Shown: positions 17,604 to 27,111 of the stretch, piece by piece
Layout of the letters: each line of letters opens with the position of its first letter
Position numbering within the stretch: position 1 is the stretch's first letter
Assembly (NCBI RefSeq): GCF_000622405.1
Contig: NZ_JASF01000005.1
Coordinates: 868,001-932,000, forward strand
Reading direction: 5' to 3'
Source of the DNA: Sulfitobacter donghicola DSW-25 = KCTC 12864 = JCM 14565
GTDB taxonomy: Bacteria > Pseudomonadota > Alphaproteobacteria > Rhodobacterales > Rhodobacteraceae
DNA: 64,000 nucleotides
The notes under the pieces: model-generated
The model's input: only the letters and a program-made list of their open reading frames with translations
The model's database searches: none
What the model was told of the DNA's origin: nothing
Program-made: the position numbers and the translations under genes

Positions 17604-18598
17604 AGGCTGTCCCCGACCATAAACGCCACATCGACAAGGCGATGAGCATAGCCCATTTCATTGTCATACCAAGCATAGATTTTCACCTGCGTTCCGTTGA
17701 TGACCATTGTGGAGAGCGCATCGACGATGCTGGAGCGTTCGTCGTTGGTATAATCTGTTGAGACCAACGGGCGTTCCTCATATCCAAGGATACCGGCAAG
17801 CGGCCCCTCTGAAGCTGTTTTGAACAAGGCATTGACCTCTTCAGACGTCGTCTCGCGTTCAACCTCAAACACGCAATCGGTCAGCGATGCGTTCAAAAGC
17901 GGGACACGGACAGCGTGGCCGTTCAAACGCCCCGTTAGCTCGGGGTAAATCAGAGTGATGGCCGTTGCACTGCCCGTTGTCGTCGGGATAAGTGAGTTCA
18001 GCGCCGAGCGGGCGCGGCGAAGATCTTTTGCTGGTCGGTCCACAATGGTTTGGGTGTTCGTCACATCGTGGATGGTGGTGATCGAACCGTGCTTGATGCC
18101 CAGATTCTCATGGATCACTTTCACCACGGGGGCGAGGCAATTTGTTGTGCAACTGGCCGCGGTCACAATGCGATGCTCTGCCGGATCATAGGTATCGTGG
18201 TTCACACCGTAGACGATGTTGGCCGCATCGCCGTCCTTCACAGGGGCCGAGACAACAACCTTTTTTACGCCAGCATCGAAATACGGCGCGATCTTTGCTT
18301 CGGTCTTGAACACCCCCGTACAGTCGATCACCACATCAACACCTTCAAGCGGCAGGTCGGCAATGTCGCGCGTCCCGATGAACGGGATGCGGGTGCCGTC
18401 GATGGTGATGCTCTCCTCATCATAGGAAAAATCCGCCTGCCACCGCCCATGCACGGTGTCGAACTCTAGCAAATGCGCATGCATCTCAGGGTCACCAACC
18501 GCGTCGTTGATCCATGCAATCTGCGCGCCGCGCGCAAGCAGAGGCTTTAGGGCAAGTTTTCCGATACGGCCAAGGCCATTGAGGGCATAAACGGTCAT
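17600..18598 (-). CDS. ArsJ-associated glyceraldehyde-3-phosphate dehydrogenase
   Basis: The 332-residue enzyme has the NAD-binding start [18 protein letters not shown] and the catalytic cysteine in [16 protein letters not shown] proteins encoded beside arsJ use arsenate in place of phosphate to form 1-arseno-3-phosphoglycerate. The usual INGFGRIGR start is altered to LNGLGRIGK, as is common in this ars-linked subgroup. Its ATG overlaps the arsRC stop (ATGA at 18595-18598). It is probably dedicated to arsenate detoxification rather than glycolysis. Confidence 0.92.
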   Translation of the reverse strand: MTVYALNGLGRIGKLALKPLLARGAQIAWINDAVGDPEMHAHLLEFDTVHGRWQADFSYDEESITIDGTRIPFIGTRDIADLPLEGVDVVIDCTGVFKTEAKIAPYFDAGVKKVVVSAPVKDGDAANIVYGVNHDTYDPAEHRIVTAASCTTNCLAPVVKVIHENLGIKHGSITTIHDVTNTQTIVDRPAKDLRRARSALNSLIPTTTGSATAITLIYPELTGRLNGHAVRVPLLNASLTDCVFEVERETTSEEVNALFKTASEGPLAGILGYEERPLVSTDYTNDERSSIVDALSTMVINGTQVKIYAWYDNEMGYAHRLVDVAFMVGDSL

Positions 18599-19443
18599 GT
18601 TGCAGGTCCTTTTTCTTGTGACTGAGCCAGATCATCGACAGCCTTTTGCAAAGACATACGGTCCAGCGATGCGATGGGCAGGCCCGTAAAGCCCGTCATT
18701 CGATTACGAAGCGCGCCATAGGTCTGATGGAACGCAAGGTTCTTTTCCGCGTCAGAGCCTTCGACCTTTACCGGATCGGGCAACCCCCAATGGGCGGTAA
18801 CAGGTTGGCCCTGCCATGACGGGCATTCCTCGTTCGCGGCGCCGTTACAGACAGTAAAGATGAAATCGAATTTGGGGGCATCGGGTGTTTGGAACTCCGA
18901 GATGTTTTTCGAGCGCAACACCGACACGTCATGGCCCTTCTGTTCCAGCACCTCAACCGCGAAGGGATTCAACTCCGAGCGGGGTTTGGTGCCTGCTGAA
19001 TAGGCTACAAACCGATCCCCCGCCATGTCACGCAGAATGGATTCAGCAAAGATCGATCGCGCTGAATTTCCGGTGCAGATGAAAAGGGCATTGAACTTAC
19101 GGTCACTCATGGCGGTTTCTCCGAATGAGGTTGGATAAAGGTCGGGCGAACAGATGTCGGGGCGGCCTCGGCAGCAGTCGATGATGAGATAATCGATGGT
19201 CTCGCGGGCCGCCTGCATGTGGATGGCATAGCGCAGGGATGTCCCGACGCGCTCTTGCGTCACCAGACCTGCGTGCATCAACGCATTCACGTAAGTGGAC
19301 AGCGTGTTAGGCTTGATCATGAGGGCTTGCGCCAACTCAGTCGCAGGAACGCGATCGGGATAGCGACGCATGAGCAGCCGAAACAGGGCCAGCCGCTGCG
19401 GGTGGCCTAGGGTTGAGAGGCGGGTGAGAATCATTTCTTCCAT
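18595..19443 (-). CDS. ArsR repressor - ArsC arsenate reductase fusion
   Basis: The single 282-residue protein joins two domains. Residues 1-105 form an ArsR winged helix ([20 protein letters not shown]). A Cys90-Cys91...Cys98 group in [10 protein letters not shown] resembles the C-terminal As(III) site of Acidithiobacillus ferrooxidans ArsR. Residues 115-282 are a low-molecular-weight-phosphatase ArsC with the P-loop CTGNSARS (Cys123), a Cys199/Cys207 redox pair ([10 protein letters not shown]) and the DP pair in GLPDPVKV. This fits thioredoxin-coupled arsenate reduction. Starts at 19443 or 19434 are possible. A palindrome at 19442-19465 suggests autoregulation. Confidence 0.92.
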   Translation of the reverse strand: MEEMILTRLSTLGHPQRLALFRLLMRRYPDRVPATELAQALMIKPNTLSTYVNALMHAGLVTQERVGTSLRYAIHMQAARETIDYLIIDCCRGRPDICSPDLYPTSFGETAMSDRKFNALFICTGNSARSIFAESILRDMAGDRFVAYSAGTKPRSELNPFAVEVLEQKGHDVSVLRSKNISEFQTPDAPKFDFIFTVCNGAANEECPSWQGQPVTAHWGLPDPVKVEGSDAEKNLAFHQTYGALRNRMTGFTGLPIASLDRMSLQKAVDDLAQSQEKGPAT

Positions 19444-19465
19444 AATTCGTGAATATGTGAATTAT
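19442..19465. promoter_or_regulatory. candidate ArsR operator
   Basis: ATAATTC and GAATTAT form a perfect 7-bp inverted repeat separated by 10 bp (24 bp overall) and touch the start codon of the arsRC fusion. Further GAAT elements continue to about 19472. AT-rich sites of the ATTC/GAAT kind are typical for ArsR, and occupancy here would block both transcription and translation start. Confidence 0.6.
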
Positions 19466-19640
19466 GAATTTTCACCAAGTGAAGGTTTTATGACAACGTC
19501 CGTTTTCTACGATGTCCGATGAAACGAAGCCGCCATAGCCGCAAACCACGCGCAGCGGGATTTACCCTTTTGTATCTGCGGCCAGATACAGACAGCGGAG
19601 AGCAAAAGGTTTGGCATCAACCCTCTTTCGTTCCAGAAAA

Positions 19641-20657
19641 TCAGCAGACGGAACGCGCCTTTTGAACAACTGCTAAGAATGGCGATGGTTCAGCTTGGCG
19701 TGCCTGCTGAACTTCAACGACCAATTGCTGCTCATACGCAAAGGCCTGCGCGATTTCGGCCAATGCAGAGACTGCAATCAGGTCGGCATTTCGCAGCGAA
19801 GGGACAAGGCCAATTGGCCCCCGAATGCGCTGCTGATCCCGTTCAGAAATACCCCTGTCAGCCAACTGGGCAAGCCGCGCCGCGTGCGTACGCTGGCTGC
19901 CTAACGCCCCGATAAATCCAGCTGTGGTAGCCAGCGCCGCGACAAGAAATGCAGGTTCCCAATCATGATCGTGAAACAGAGTTAAAAATCCACTGGTTGC
20001 GTCCAGTTCCAGCGCAGTGATGCCTTGTTGAGAGGTCACATGCGTTGGTGGTTTATTACAGTAGGCTGTGATCGCATCGAGGTCATGGAGGTCGGGGGAA
20101 AAGGCCGTCACATCAAACCCGATCGCATGTGCAATTTTGGCGGTCGCGCGAAAAATTGCACCCCGTCCAGCAAGGGTCAGCGCCACCTTGGGCTGATAGG
20201 CAATCGTGATCGGGGCAAGAGCCCCCCCTGCCGTTTCAGGGAAGAACGTCAGGGTTGCAGGCGCACGTGCCAGCAAGGCGTTGTAGGCCTCCACAAGTGC
20301 CGCGGTATCGGGTGCGGGGTCGATCCACACCGACAATGCCCCGCCGCACGGCAAAGTCAGATCACGGAAGGGAGACCCATCACCATACCGCAACAAACGG
20401 GCTGAACCCGACCGCAAGCATTCCAACGCTTGAAGCAGGATATCCTGATCAATGCAGCCATTAGACATATAGCCCGTCATTTCGCCGGCATCATTGACGA
20501 CAGCCAGTGATCCCAGATCACGTGCACTGCCGCCCTTGATATCCACCGACGTAATCAACACAAAACGCTGCCCTGTTCGCACATAGGCCGCAACCTGCGC
20601 CAAAACTTCGACCGCATGGTCATGATATGTGATGGGGTTAACCAACGGTTTCGCCAT
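19641..20657 (-). CDS. XdhC-family molybdenum cofactor insertion/maturation protein (second copy in the cox cluster)
   Basis: From ATG 20657 the protein has 338 residues. It shows the XdhC/CoxI layout with an N-terminal segment (MTGYMSNGCIDQDILLQ, then LTLPCGGALSVWIDP) and a C-terminal Rossmann-like part (FIGALGSQRTHAARL, near GPIGL). XdhC proteins deliver sulfurated Mo cofactor to xanthine-dehydrogenase-type enzymes; relatives in cox clusters are needed for active CO dehydrogenase. The start overlaps coxG by 20 bp; the longer frame to 20771 is a shadow. It is the last gene of the cox operon. It differs clearly from the XdhC-like gene at 21804. Confidence 0.85.
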   Translation of the reverse strand: MAKPLVNPITYHDHAVEVLAQVAAYVRTGQRFVLITSVDIKGGSARDLGSLAVVNDAGEMTGYMSNGCIDQDILLQALECLRSGSARLLRYGDGSPFRDLTLPCGGALSVWIDPAPDTAALVEAYNALLARAPATLTFFPETAGGALAPITIAYQPKVALTLAGRGAIFRATAKIAHAIGFDVTAFSPDLHDLDAITAYCNKPPTHVTSQQGITALELDATSGFLTLFHDHDWEPAFLVAALATTAGFIGALGSQRTHAARLAQLADRGISERDQQRIRGPIGLVPSLRNADLIAVSALAEIAQAFAYEQQLVVEVQQARQAEPSPFLAVVQKARSVC

Positions 20658-21090
20658 CCAGCACTTCGGCAAATTTCTTAAAGAACTTGGCCGCGAGTTT
20701 TTTCGATGTGCTCTGAATGAGCCGGCTGCCCAGTTGCGCCAGCTTACCGCCGATTTGCGCCTTGGCGTCATAGGTCAGAATCGTGGTGTCACCCTCGGCC
20801 ACCAGCGTGACATCCGCGCCGCCTTTGGCATGCCCCGCAGCGCCGCCACTGCCTTCTCCGGTGAGGGAAAACGCGTCTGGAGCGCCACTTTTGTCCAGCG
20901 TGACATTACCGCCGAAACGCGCCTTTACGGGCCCGACTTTCAGCAAAATTTTTGCTTCTAGCTCAGTATCGGAATGTTGGATCAATTCTTCGCACCCTGG
21001 AATGCATTCGCGCAGGATATCGGGATCGTTCAATGCTTCGTAAACGCGGGTCATTGGCGCATTGATGGTGATTTCGTCTTTAAGTTCCAT
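20638..21090 (-). CDS. coxG: CoxG, SRPBCC-fold CO dehydrogenase accessory protein
   Basis: From ATG 21090 the product has 150 residues beginning MELKDEITINAPMTRVYEAL, with NDPDILRECIPGCEEL, the signature of the CoxG/SRPBCC family, and a glycine/alanine-rich tail. CoxG has been linked to membrane attachment of CO dehydrogenase and to lipid or quinone handling. The start was placed at MELKD because the upstream extension overlaps a small ORF and lacks similarity. It belongs to the coxMSLDEF-mocA operon. Confidence 0.9.
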   Translation of the reverse strand: MELKDEITINAPMTRVYEALNDPDILRECIPGCEELIQHSDTELEAKILLKVGPVKARFGGNVTLDKSGAPDAFSLTGEGSGGAAGHAKGGADVTLVAEGDTTILTYDAKAQIGGKLAQLGSRLIQSTSKKLAAKFFKKFAEVLDGETVG

Positions 21091-21101
21091 GTTTTCTCTT
21101 T

Positions 21102-21203
21102 CTAACAGCAGGGAAATTTTACGGAGGCAAGTGTTTCTACTTGATCCGGTGAAAGGGCCCATTTTTGACGATAGGCGTGTAAAAGGCTGCGTAACTTCTT
21201 CAT
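21102..21203 (-). CDS. small ORF of 33 residues between mocA-like gene and coxG
   Basis: The frame encodes MKKLRSLLHAYRQKWALS followed by PDQVETLASVKFPCC. Its ATG overlaps the stop codon of the mocA-like gene (ATGA at 21200-21203), and AAAGGA lies eight bases upstream. It ends 11 bp before coxG. It is basic at the N-terminus, amphipathic, and ends in a Cys-Cys pair. Good ribosome-binding site, coupling and operon position argue for translation. I know no family for it. Confidence 0.5.
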   Translation of the reverse strand: MKKLRSLLHAYRQKWALSPDQVETLASVKFPCC

Positions 21204-21811
21204 ATCAGGTCCTTTAACGTTGTTGATTTTTTGAAGGCTTCAAACGCGGCTGGCGTGTCGATGTCATTGAAAAACCCCGATTGTGTCATGGGGTGATGTT
21301 GGGCCAGTTCAGGATGGGTGCGGGTGAATTTCCCACAACCAGGATTGGCCTGATCTAGCAGCAACCTCTTCCGCATCGCGGCAGGAACAATGATTGGATT
21401 GCCCCGTGTGGAACCTTGGTAAGGGATGGAAATCTTCTGAACATCCCCCGCCAAATGCGCCGCCATCAATGCGCGCAAATCCCCATCGGTTAGGTCTGGC
21501 TGATCTCCAAGGCCGATTAGATAATGCTGCGCGCCGCGTGCTTCACAAAGCCCTGCGCGAACTGAAAACGGTTGCCCTGCCTCGAAATTTTCGTTGTGCA
21601 CAATTTGCACATCCAACCCGCGCAGCGCAGCTTCAATCCGTTCGCTTTCATATCCCGTCACAACCCAAACCCGTTCATCCACAACGGACAGGTAGGTTTC
21701 AACGACGTGGCGGATCATCGGTTTGCCGTGGATCGACAACAGTAGCTTGTTGCGATCTCCCATGCGCCGCGACAGACCTGCGGCCAAAATTATCGCGCCA
21801 AAACTACCCAT
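21200..21811 (-). CDS. MobA-like nucleotidyltransferase (MocA/molybdenum cofactor cytidylyltransferase type)
   Basis: From ATG 21811 the protein has 203 residues with the NTP-transferase loop ILAAGLSRRMGDRNKLLLS and GLGDQPDLTDGDLRALM, then GNPIIVPAAMRKRLL. MocA-type enzymes attach CMP to molybdopterin to make the cytosine dinucleotide cofactor used by CO dehydrogenase. The cox context therefore favours CTP over GTP specificity; this is not provable from sequence here. The start overlaps coxF by 8 bp. The extension to 21838 was rejected. Confidence 0.88.
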   Translation of the reverse strand: MGSFGAIILAAGLSRRMGDRNKLLLSIHGKPMIRHVVETYLSVVDERVWVVTGYESERIEAALRGLDVQIVHNENFEAGQPFSVRAGLCEARGAQHYLIGLGDQPDLTDGDLRALMAAHLAGDVQKISIPYQGSTRGNPIIVPAAMRKRLLLDQANPGCGKFTRTHPELAQHHPMTQSGFFNDIDTPAAFEAFKKSTTLKDLI

Positions 21812-22583
21812 TTTGGGCGAGCCTCGCCAAAAGATCACGTTTGACCTGTGTCAGCTCCGCAAGTATCGCCAGCGCGATTTCGGCAGGGGTGACAGCACCA
21901 ATGTCCAGCCCAGCGGGCGCACGAACAGTGGCGATTTGTGCGGGGTCGGCACCTGCCGCGATCAGCTTTTCAGACAGGCTCGTGAACTTTTTAGTGCTCC
22001 CAACAAAGGCGATGTACTCGGCAAGGTCCGCCAGCCCTGTTTTTAATGCAGCAAGATCACCCTGCCCCTGCGTCGCGATAACAAGATAGCGCGCAGAACT
22101 GGGTGTGCGTGGGGGCAATGGGGCATCCGCACTTACTGTGGTGGCGCCCCAACCAAACTGCGGAGCAAGCTCGATCAGTTTTTTTGCCACTGGGGATTCC
22201 CCAAAGACCAGCAAGTCAGGTTTCGGGAGATGAGGTTCGATAAAGATGTCGATGGTCCCCTTGGACGGGCATCCGTTGCGTGCAAATCGGACGCCATCAA
22301 CGTCATCGCCTGCACGCACGCCTTTTTCCGCCAGCTCTTCTTGCGGGGCGACCGAGATAAATTGGGGTTGGCCCGTTGCATAGGCCCGCAAGGTCGCGTC
22401 CTTGATCGCCCCGCGGACACAGCCGCCACCGAGCCACCCTTCAAGAATTGTTCCGTCTTCGCGCATCAACGCCTTAGCGCCAGGTTTGGCTGAGGTGGTT
22501 CCAGTGGTGCGCACAATCGTGGCGATGGCAAAGCATTTTTCGCCCTCGTTCAATCCGTGTTCCATGATCTGTTTTGGTGTCAT
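21804..22583 (-). CDS. coxF: CoxF/XdhC-family CO dehydrogenase maturation factor
   Basis: The 259-residue protein has the XdhC N-terminal pattern FAIATIVRTTGTTSAKPGAKALM, then EGWLGGGCVRGAIKDATL, and a C-terminal Rossmann-type domain (DLLVFGESPVAKKLIELA, near RAPAGLDIGAVTPAEIALAI). It follows coxE with an ATGA-type overlap at 22580-22583. CoxF is required for assembly of the copper- and sulfur-containing Mo centre. Naming between CoxF and CoxI is uncertain because both are XdhC relatives. Confidence 0.85.
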   Translation of the reverse strand: MTPKQIMEHGLNEGEKCFAIATIVRTTGTTSAKPGAKALMREDGTILEGWLGGGCVRGAIKDATLRAYATGQPQFISVAPQEELAEKGVRAGDDVDGVRFARNGCPSKGTIDIFIEPHLPKPDLLVFGESPVAKKLIELAPQFGWGATTVSADAPLPPRTPSSARYLVIATQGQGDLAALKTGLADLAEYIAFVGSTKKFTSLSEKLIAAGADPAQIATVRAPAGLDIGAVTPAEIALAILAELTQVKRDLLARLAQNG

Positions 22584-23761
22584 AGCCGCACCATTTCGCT
22601 CTCAAGCGCCGCAAGGTCGCCCAGCGTATTGGCCGCGCGAAACAGATCCAGATGCGGCAAGGCATTAGCCATCGCGCGTGCTGTCGGTTCATAGCCGTCC
22701 CAACCTTTGAGAGGGTTAAGCCAAATGATCTTGCAGCCACGTTTTTTCAAACGGGCAAGCGCGTCAGAAATCAGCTCAGGCGATGCGGTGTCATAGCCGT
22801 CCGACAGGATCATAACGACCGTTCGATTATCAACAAATCGACGGCCATAGGTGTTTGCAAATGTTTCAAGACTGTCCGCAATCTTTGATCCACCAGCAAA
22901 GCCTTCGGCCAGCAAAGACAACCGCGCCAACGCGCGCAGTGCATCTTTGTCACGCAGGGCCTCGGTAATCCGCACAAGCCTCGTATGAAAAAGATAGGCA
23001 TCCGCCCGAGTATCGGCGCGCATGAGGCCTGCAAGGAACGCGAGAAAAATGCGTGAATAGACGGTCATCGACCCTGACACATCGCAGATCGCCGTGATCC
23101 GCATCGTGCGGTCGGGTCGTTGGCGTTTGGGCAGCGTAAAAGGTTCGCCACCTGTCGCAAGGCATTGCCGCATGACTTTGCGAAAGTGGATTTGATCCCC
23201 CTTGCGCGCGTCTTTGCGACGACGTGATCGCCTATCCCTTAACGCGGCCCCAAGGCGCTGCGCGATCTTTTCCGCTTCGGCAATGTCTTCGGGGTGAACA
23301 AGATCGCGCAAGTCTTTCTTGAGCAGGTTGGTGACATCCGTTGCAACTAATTTGCCTTCCCCGTCGCTTTCCGCTTCGCCATTGCCACCGTCAGGCGCGC
23401 TGATGTCACCCGTGCCGCTGCTGGCCTCTTCGCTGGCTTCACGACTGGATTTTACGTTTTCGCTTTGGCTTGGCGTCGCTGTTGCGGTCACGCGGGTTTT
23501 GACACGTCCGCCGTTCATCCAAAAGCTGTCGAACAACCCGTCGAACTGGGCGGCTTCTTCGGCGCAGCCCGTAAACACAGATTTCAGTGCGCGGCGTGCA
23601 TCATGGGGGTTTGCTGCGTTGATATGGGTCAAGGCGTCCAGCGCTGCGCCCGTTTCGCCCACGCCAAGCCGCAAGCCGTGGTCACGCAGATGCGCAACAA
23701 ATCCAGCCATTCGGGCGGCAGGGCCCGGATCACGGGCGGCAAATTTGGTCACGAGGCTCAT
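22580..23761 (-). CDS. coxE: CoxE, von Willebrand factor A domain protein
   Basis: From ATG 23761 the protein has 393 residues. The C-terminal half is a VWA domain with a MIDAS start CDVSGSMTVYSR and VMILSDGYDTASPELI. An acidic, low-complexity linker (SSGTGDISAPDGGNGEAESDG) and a basic RRSRRRKDARKG patch lie in the middle. CoxE acts with the AAA ATPase CoxD in building the CuSMo centre. The ATG overlaps the coxD stop codon (23758-23761). Confidence 0.92.
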   Translation of the reverse strand: MSLVTKFAARDPGPAARMAGFVAHLRDHGLRLGVGETGAALDALTHINAANPHDARRALKSVFTGCAEEAAQFDGLFDSFWMNGGRVKTRVTATATPSQSENVKSSREASEEASSGTGDISAPDGGNGEAESDGEGKLVATDVTNLLKKDLRDLVHPEDIAEAEKIAQRLGAALRDRRSRRRKDARKGDQIHFRKVMRQCLATGGEPFTLPKRQRPDRTMRITAICDVSGSMTVYSRIFLAFLAGLMRADTRADAYLFHTRLVRITEALRDKDALRALARLSLLAEGFAGGSKIADSLETFANTYGRRFVDNRTVVMILSDGYDTASPELISDALARLKKRGCKIIWLNPLKGWDGYEPTARAMANALPHLDLFRAANTLGDLAALESEMVRL

Positions 23762-24633
23762 GCGGCTTTGCCCGCCAAGCGTTGCGCGATTTCTGTGGAA
23801 ATTGCGTCGCGGTCTATCTGCGTTTTTAACAGGGTCGTCAGCGTTGCCTGTAAAATTGCCGGATCGCTCGTCAGATCGGCCACGCCAAGGCCCATCAAAG
23901 CAGCGGCAAAATCCAGCATCTCGGCAATGCCAGGTTTCTTTTCCAGCTCTTGTTTGCGCAGGGCCTGAACAAACCCGACAATCTGCGCGCACAGACGATC
24001 GGTGATGTCAGGATTACGCGCAATCAAGATCGCCAGCTCGGTCTCGTGATCGGGATAGGGCACGTGAGCATACAGACAACGACGGCGCAGTGCATCGCTT
24101 AGATCGCGTGTGCCGTTGGCCGTCAGGATAACCATCGGCCGCGTCGTTGCGGTGATGGTGCCCATTTCGGGAACGGTCACCTGAAATTCTGACAGGATTT
24201 CCAGCAGGTATGCCTCGAACTCTTCATCAGCGCGGTCAATCTCGTCGATCAGCAGAACCGGTGCTTTGTCTTGGCGGATCGCCTTGAGCAGCGGACGTTC
24301 CAGCAGGAATTCATCCGAGAATATCCGCGCCTCAACGGATTTACCCGTCTCGCCATCTTCAGATGCCGCGCGGATTGCCAGTAACTGACGCTGATAATTC
24401 CATTCGTAAATTGCCTGAGCAGCATCCAGACCTTCGTAGCACTGCAAACGGATCAGCTGCGTGTCCTCAACCGCCGCCAGCACCCGCGCAACTTCGGTTT
24501 TGCCGACCCCTGCAGCGCCCTCCAGCAGCAAAGGACGGCCCAGCGACAGCGCCAAATGCAGCGCCATCGCCAGATCCCCAGAGGCAATATATCCCTGATC
24601 GGCCATGGCCGTTTGTAACGTATTCCAAGTCAT
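23758..24633 (-). CDS. coxD: CoxD, MoxR-type AAA+ ATPase
   Basis: The product has about 291 residues with Walker A EGAAGVGKTEVA and Walker B LLIDEIDRADEEFEAYLL, both typical of MoxR-type ATPases. CoxD is an ATP-dependent chaperone that with CoxE and CoxF inserts sulfur and copper into apo-CO dehydrogenase. Two ATGs in a row (24636 and 24633) follow GGAGG; the second has the better spacing. It lies 49 bp after coxL. Confidence 0.92.
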   Translation of the reverse strand: MTWNTLQTAMADQGYIASGDLAMALHLALSLGRPLLLEGAAGVGKTEVARVLAAVEDTQLIRLQCYEGLDAAQAIYEWNYQRQLLAIRAASEDGETGKSVEARIFSDEFLLERPLLKAIRQDKAPVLLIDEIDRADEEFEAYLLEILSEFQVTVPEMGTITATTRPMVILTANGTRDLSDALRRRCLYAHVPYPDHETELAILIARNPDITDRLCAQIVGFVQALRKQELEKKPGIAEMLDFAAALMGLGVADLTSDPAILQATLTTLLKTQIDRDAISTEIAQRLAGKAA

Positions 24634-24684
24634 CATTGTCCTCCCAGACGATGCGGGCCGCAAAGCGCAGCCCGCATCATTATC

Positions 24685-27111
24685 TTAGTCGTGCATGCCC
24701 AGATCGTTGGCAGTCTGCCAAATGCGCCAGTGGTCATGCGGCATATTGGTGTGGGTGTTGCCAAACGGGCGGAAGGCATCCTGCACCGCATTCGAGAAGC
24801 AAGGCACGCCGCCCACATGCGGGCTTTCGCCGACACCTTTTGCGCCAATCGGGTGGTGCGGGCTGGGCGTCACGGTATAGTCGGTTTCATAGTTTGGCAC
24901 TTCCCAAGCAGTCGGCAGGAAGAAGTCCATCAATGTCCCCGTCTTGACGTTACCCAAATCGTCATAGGCAATCTCTTGGCCCAAAGCGACGGCAAGCGCC
25001 TCGGTCAGACCGCCATGGATTTGCCCCTCAATCACCATCGGGTTAATCCGCGTCCCGCAATCATCCAGCGCATAGAAGCGGCGGATTTCCGGCACACCCG
25101 TATCAACGTCGATGTCCATGACGCAAATATACGCGCCAAAGGGATAGGTCATGTTGGGGGGATCATAATAGCTAACCGCTTCCAGACCGGGTTCGAGCCC
25201 TGGGATGGCCTGATTATAGGCAGCATAGGCGACTTCTTTCATCGTCTTGAACTGCTCAGGCGATCCTTTGACAACAAAGCGGTCCACGTCGAATTCCACG
25301 TCATTGTCGTGAACCTCTAGCAGATAGGCCGCGATCATCTGTGCCTTGGCGCGGATCTTCCGCCCCGCCATCGCCGCCGCAGCACCCGCAACCGGAGTCG
25401 AACGCGACCCATAGGTGCCCAAACCGTAAGGCGCCGTATCTGTGTCGCCTTCTTCAATTGTGATGCTCTCAGCGGATAGGCCGATCTCGGTTGCGAGGAT
25501 CTGCGCAAAGGTCGTTGCGTGGCCCTGACCTTGGCTGATCGTCCCCAGCCGCGCCACAGCCGACCCTGTAGGGTGGATGCGGATTTCGCAGCTGTCAAAC
25601 ATGCCCATTCCAAGAATATCACAATTCTTGACCGGACCCGCGCCAACGATCTCGGTGAAGAAGGACAAACCAATGCCCATCACCTTACGCGTCTTGCCTG
25701 CCTTAAAGTCCTCTACCCGCTGGGCTTGTTCGGCACGCAGACCTTTGTAATCGACGGCCTCCAGTGCTTTGTCCCATGCGGTTTGATAGTCGCCTGAATC
25801 GTATTCCCACCCCAGCGCAGCCTGATACGGGAACTGCTCTTTCTTGATAAAGTTGATCGAGCGTAGCTCAGCCGGATCCATATTCAGCTTGATCGCAAGA
25901 ACTTCGATCATGCGTTCAATGAAATACACCGCCTCGGTTACGCGGAAGGAACACCGGTAGGAAACACCGCCTGGCGCCTTGTTGGTGTAGACACCGTCCA
26001 CCCCCAGATAGGCGACAGGGATGTCATAAGACCCCGTACAAATGTTCATGAAACCAGCTGGGAATTTCGTCGGATCCGCGCAGGCATCAAATGCACCGTG
26101 GTCAGCTGTCACATGGCAATGCAGGCCGGTGATCTTACCTTCCTTGGTGGCGCTGATCTGACCCTTCATCCAATAGTCGCGGGCAAAGGCCGTCGACATC
26201 AGGTTTTCCATCCGGTCCTCGACCCACTTCACAGGCACGCCTGTGACAATGGAGGCCACGATTGAGCAGACATAGCCGGGATAAACACCCACTTTGTTGC
26301 CAAACCCGCCGCCAATATCGGGAGAGATGACGCGGATGTTGTGTTCTTCTATGCCAGACAAAAGCGAGGCAACGGTGCGCACAACATGTGGTGCCTGAAA
26401 CGTGCCCCATAGGGTCAGCTTGCCGTTGACCTTGTCCATGGAAGCGACGGAACCGCAGGTTTCAAGCGGACAGGGATGGGTGCGGTGGTAATACATCTCT
26501 TCGGTAGCGACGACTTCAGCGTCGCCGATCACCTGCTCGGTTGCTTCTTTTTCGCCTGCTTCCCAAGTGAAAATATGGTTCGGGTGGTTGCGTGGACCAT
26601 GCGCGCCATTTGGAACCGATCCATCTTCGGCCACCATGTCTTCGCGCAGAACAACATCCGATTTCAAAGCCTCGAACGGGTCTACAACCACCTCAAGCTC
26701 TTCGTAGTCGACCTCAACCAATTCAACCGCATCTGCTGCAACATAGCGATCAGACGCCACAACAAAGGCGACCTCCTGACCTTGGAACAGCACTTTGCCG
26801 TCGGCCAGAACCATCTGTTTGTCACCCGCCAATGTTGGCATCCAGTGCAGGCCCAGCGGCTCTAGATCTTTGGCGGTCAGAACCGCAGTCACACCCGGCA
26901 GCGCCATCGCAGCATCGATGTTGATCGATTTGATCCGCGCATGCGCATAGGGCGAGCGCACGAAATCACCGTGCAACATGCCAGGCAGTTTGACGTCATC
27001 GACGTAGTTGCCCTTACCTTGGGTGAAACGGGCGTCCTCAACGCGCTTGCGTGAACACCCCATCCCTTTAAGATTGGCAACCCGTTCTTCGCGTGTCATT
27101 TCGTCCTTCAT
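24685..27111 (-). CDS. coxL: aerobic carbon monoxide dehydrogenase large subunit, form I
   Basis: This 808-residue Mo-hydroxylase subunit binds the molybdopterin cytosine dinucleotide and the Cu-S-Mo site that oxidises CO to CO2. The active-site loop reads SYRCSFR at 384-390 with Cys387 as copper ligand, the form I signature; form II enzymes have AYRGAGR. The first residue is Ser instead of the usual Ala. The catalytic glutamate is in [11 protein letters not shown] near the C-terminus. The ATG overlaps the coxS stop (27108-27111). Genes for both other subunits and the maturation factors are present, so the enzyme is probably functional. Confidence 0.97.
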   Translation of the reverse strand: MKDEMTREERVANLKGMGCSRKRVEDARFTQGKGNYVDDVKLPGMLHGDFVRSPYAHARIKSINIDAAMALPGVTAVLTAKDLEPLGLHWMPTLAGDKQMVLADGKVLFQGQEVAFVVASDRYVAADAVELVEVDYEELEVVVDPFEALKSDVVLREDMVAEDGSVPNGAHGPRNHPNHIFTWEAGEKEATEQVIGDAEVVATEEMYYHRTHPCPLETCGSVASMDKVNGKLTLWGTFQAPHVVRTVASLLSGIEEHNIRVISPDIGGGFGNKVGVYPGYVCSIVASIVTGVPVKWVEDRMENLMSTAFARDYWMKGQISATKEGKITGLHCHVTADHGAFDACADPTKFPAGFMNICTGSYDIPVAYLGVDGVYTNKAPGGVSYRCSFRVTEAVYFIERMIEVLAIKLNMDPAELRSINFIKKEQFPYQAALGWEYDSGDYQTAWDKALEAVDYKGLRAEQAQRVEDFKAGKTRKVMGIGLSFFTEIVGAGPVKNCDILGMGMFDSCEIRIHPTGSAVARLGTISQGQGHATTFAQILATEIGLSAESITIEEGDTDTAPYGLGTYGSRSTPVAGAAAAMAGRKIRAKAQMIAAYLLEVHDNDVEFDVDRFVVKGSPEQFKTMKEVAYAAYNQAIPGLEPGLEAVSYYDPPNMTYPFGAYICVMDIDVDTGVPEIRRFYALDDCGTRINPMVIEGQIHGGLTEALAVALGQEIAYDDLGNVKTGTLMDFFLPTAWEVPNYETDYTVTPSPHHPIGAKGVGESPHVGGVPCFSNAVQDAFRPFGNTHTNMPHDHWRIWQTANDLGMHD

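Noticed and set aside
19571..19590. TGTATCTG-CGGC-CAGATACA hairpin after the last cox gene
   Set aside because: The stem is perfect, but no T-run follows on the minus strand, so it was not called a terminator; an operator role has no support.
24691..25320. 209-codon plus-strand frame opposite coxL
   Set aside because: It is the mirror of a strongly conserved gene with high codon bias and has no ribosome-binding site.
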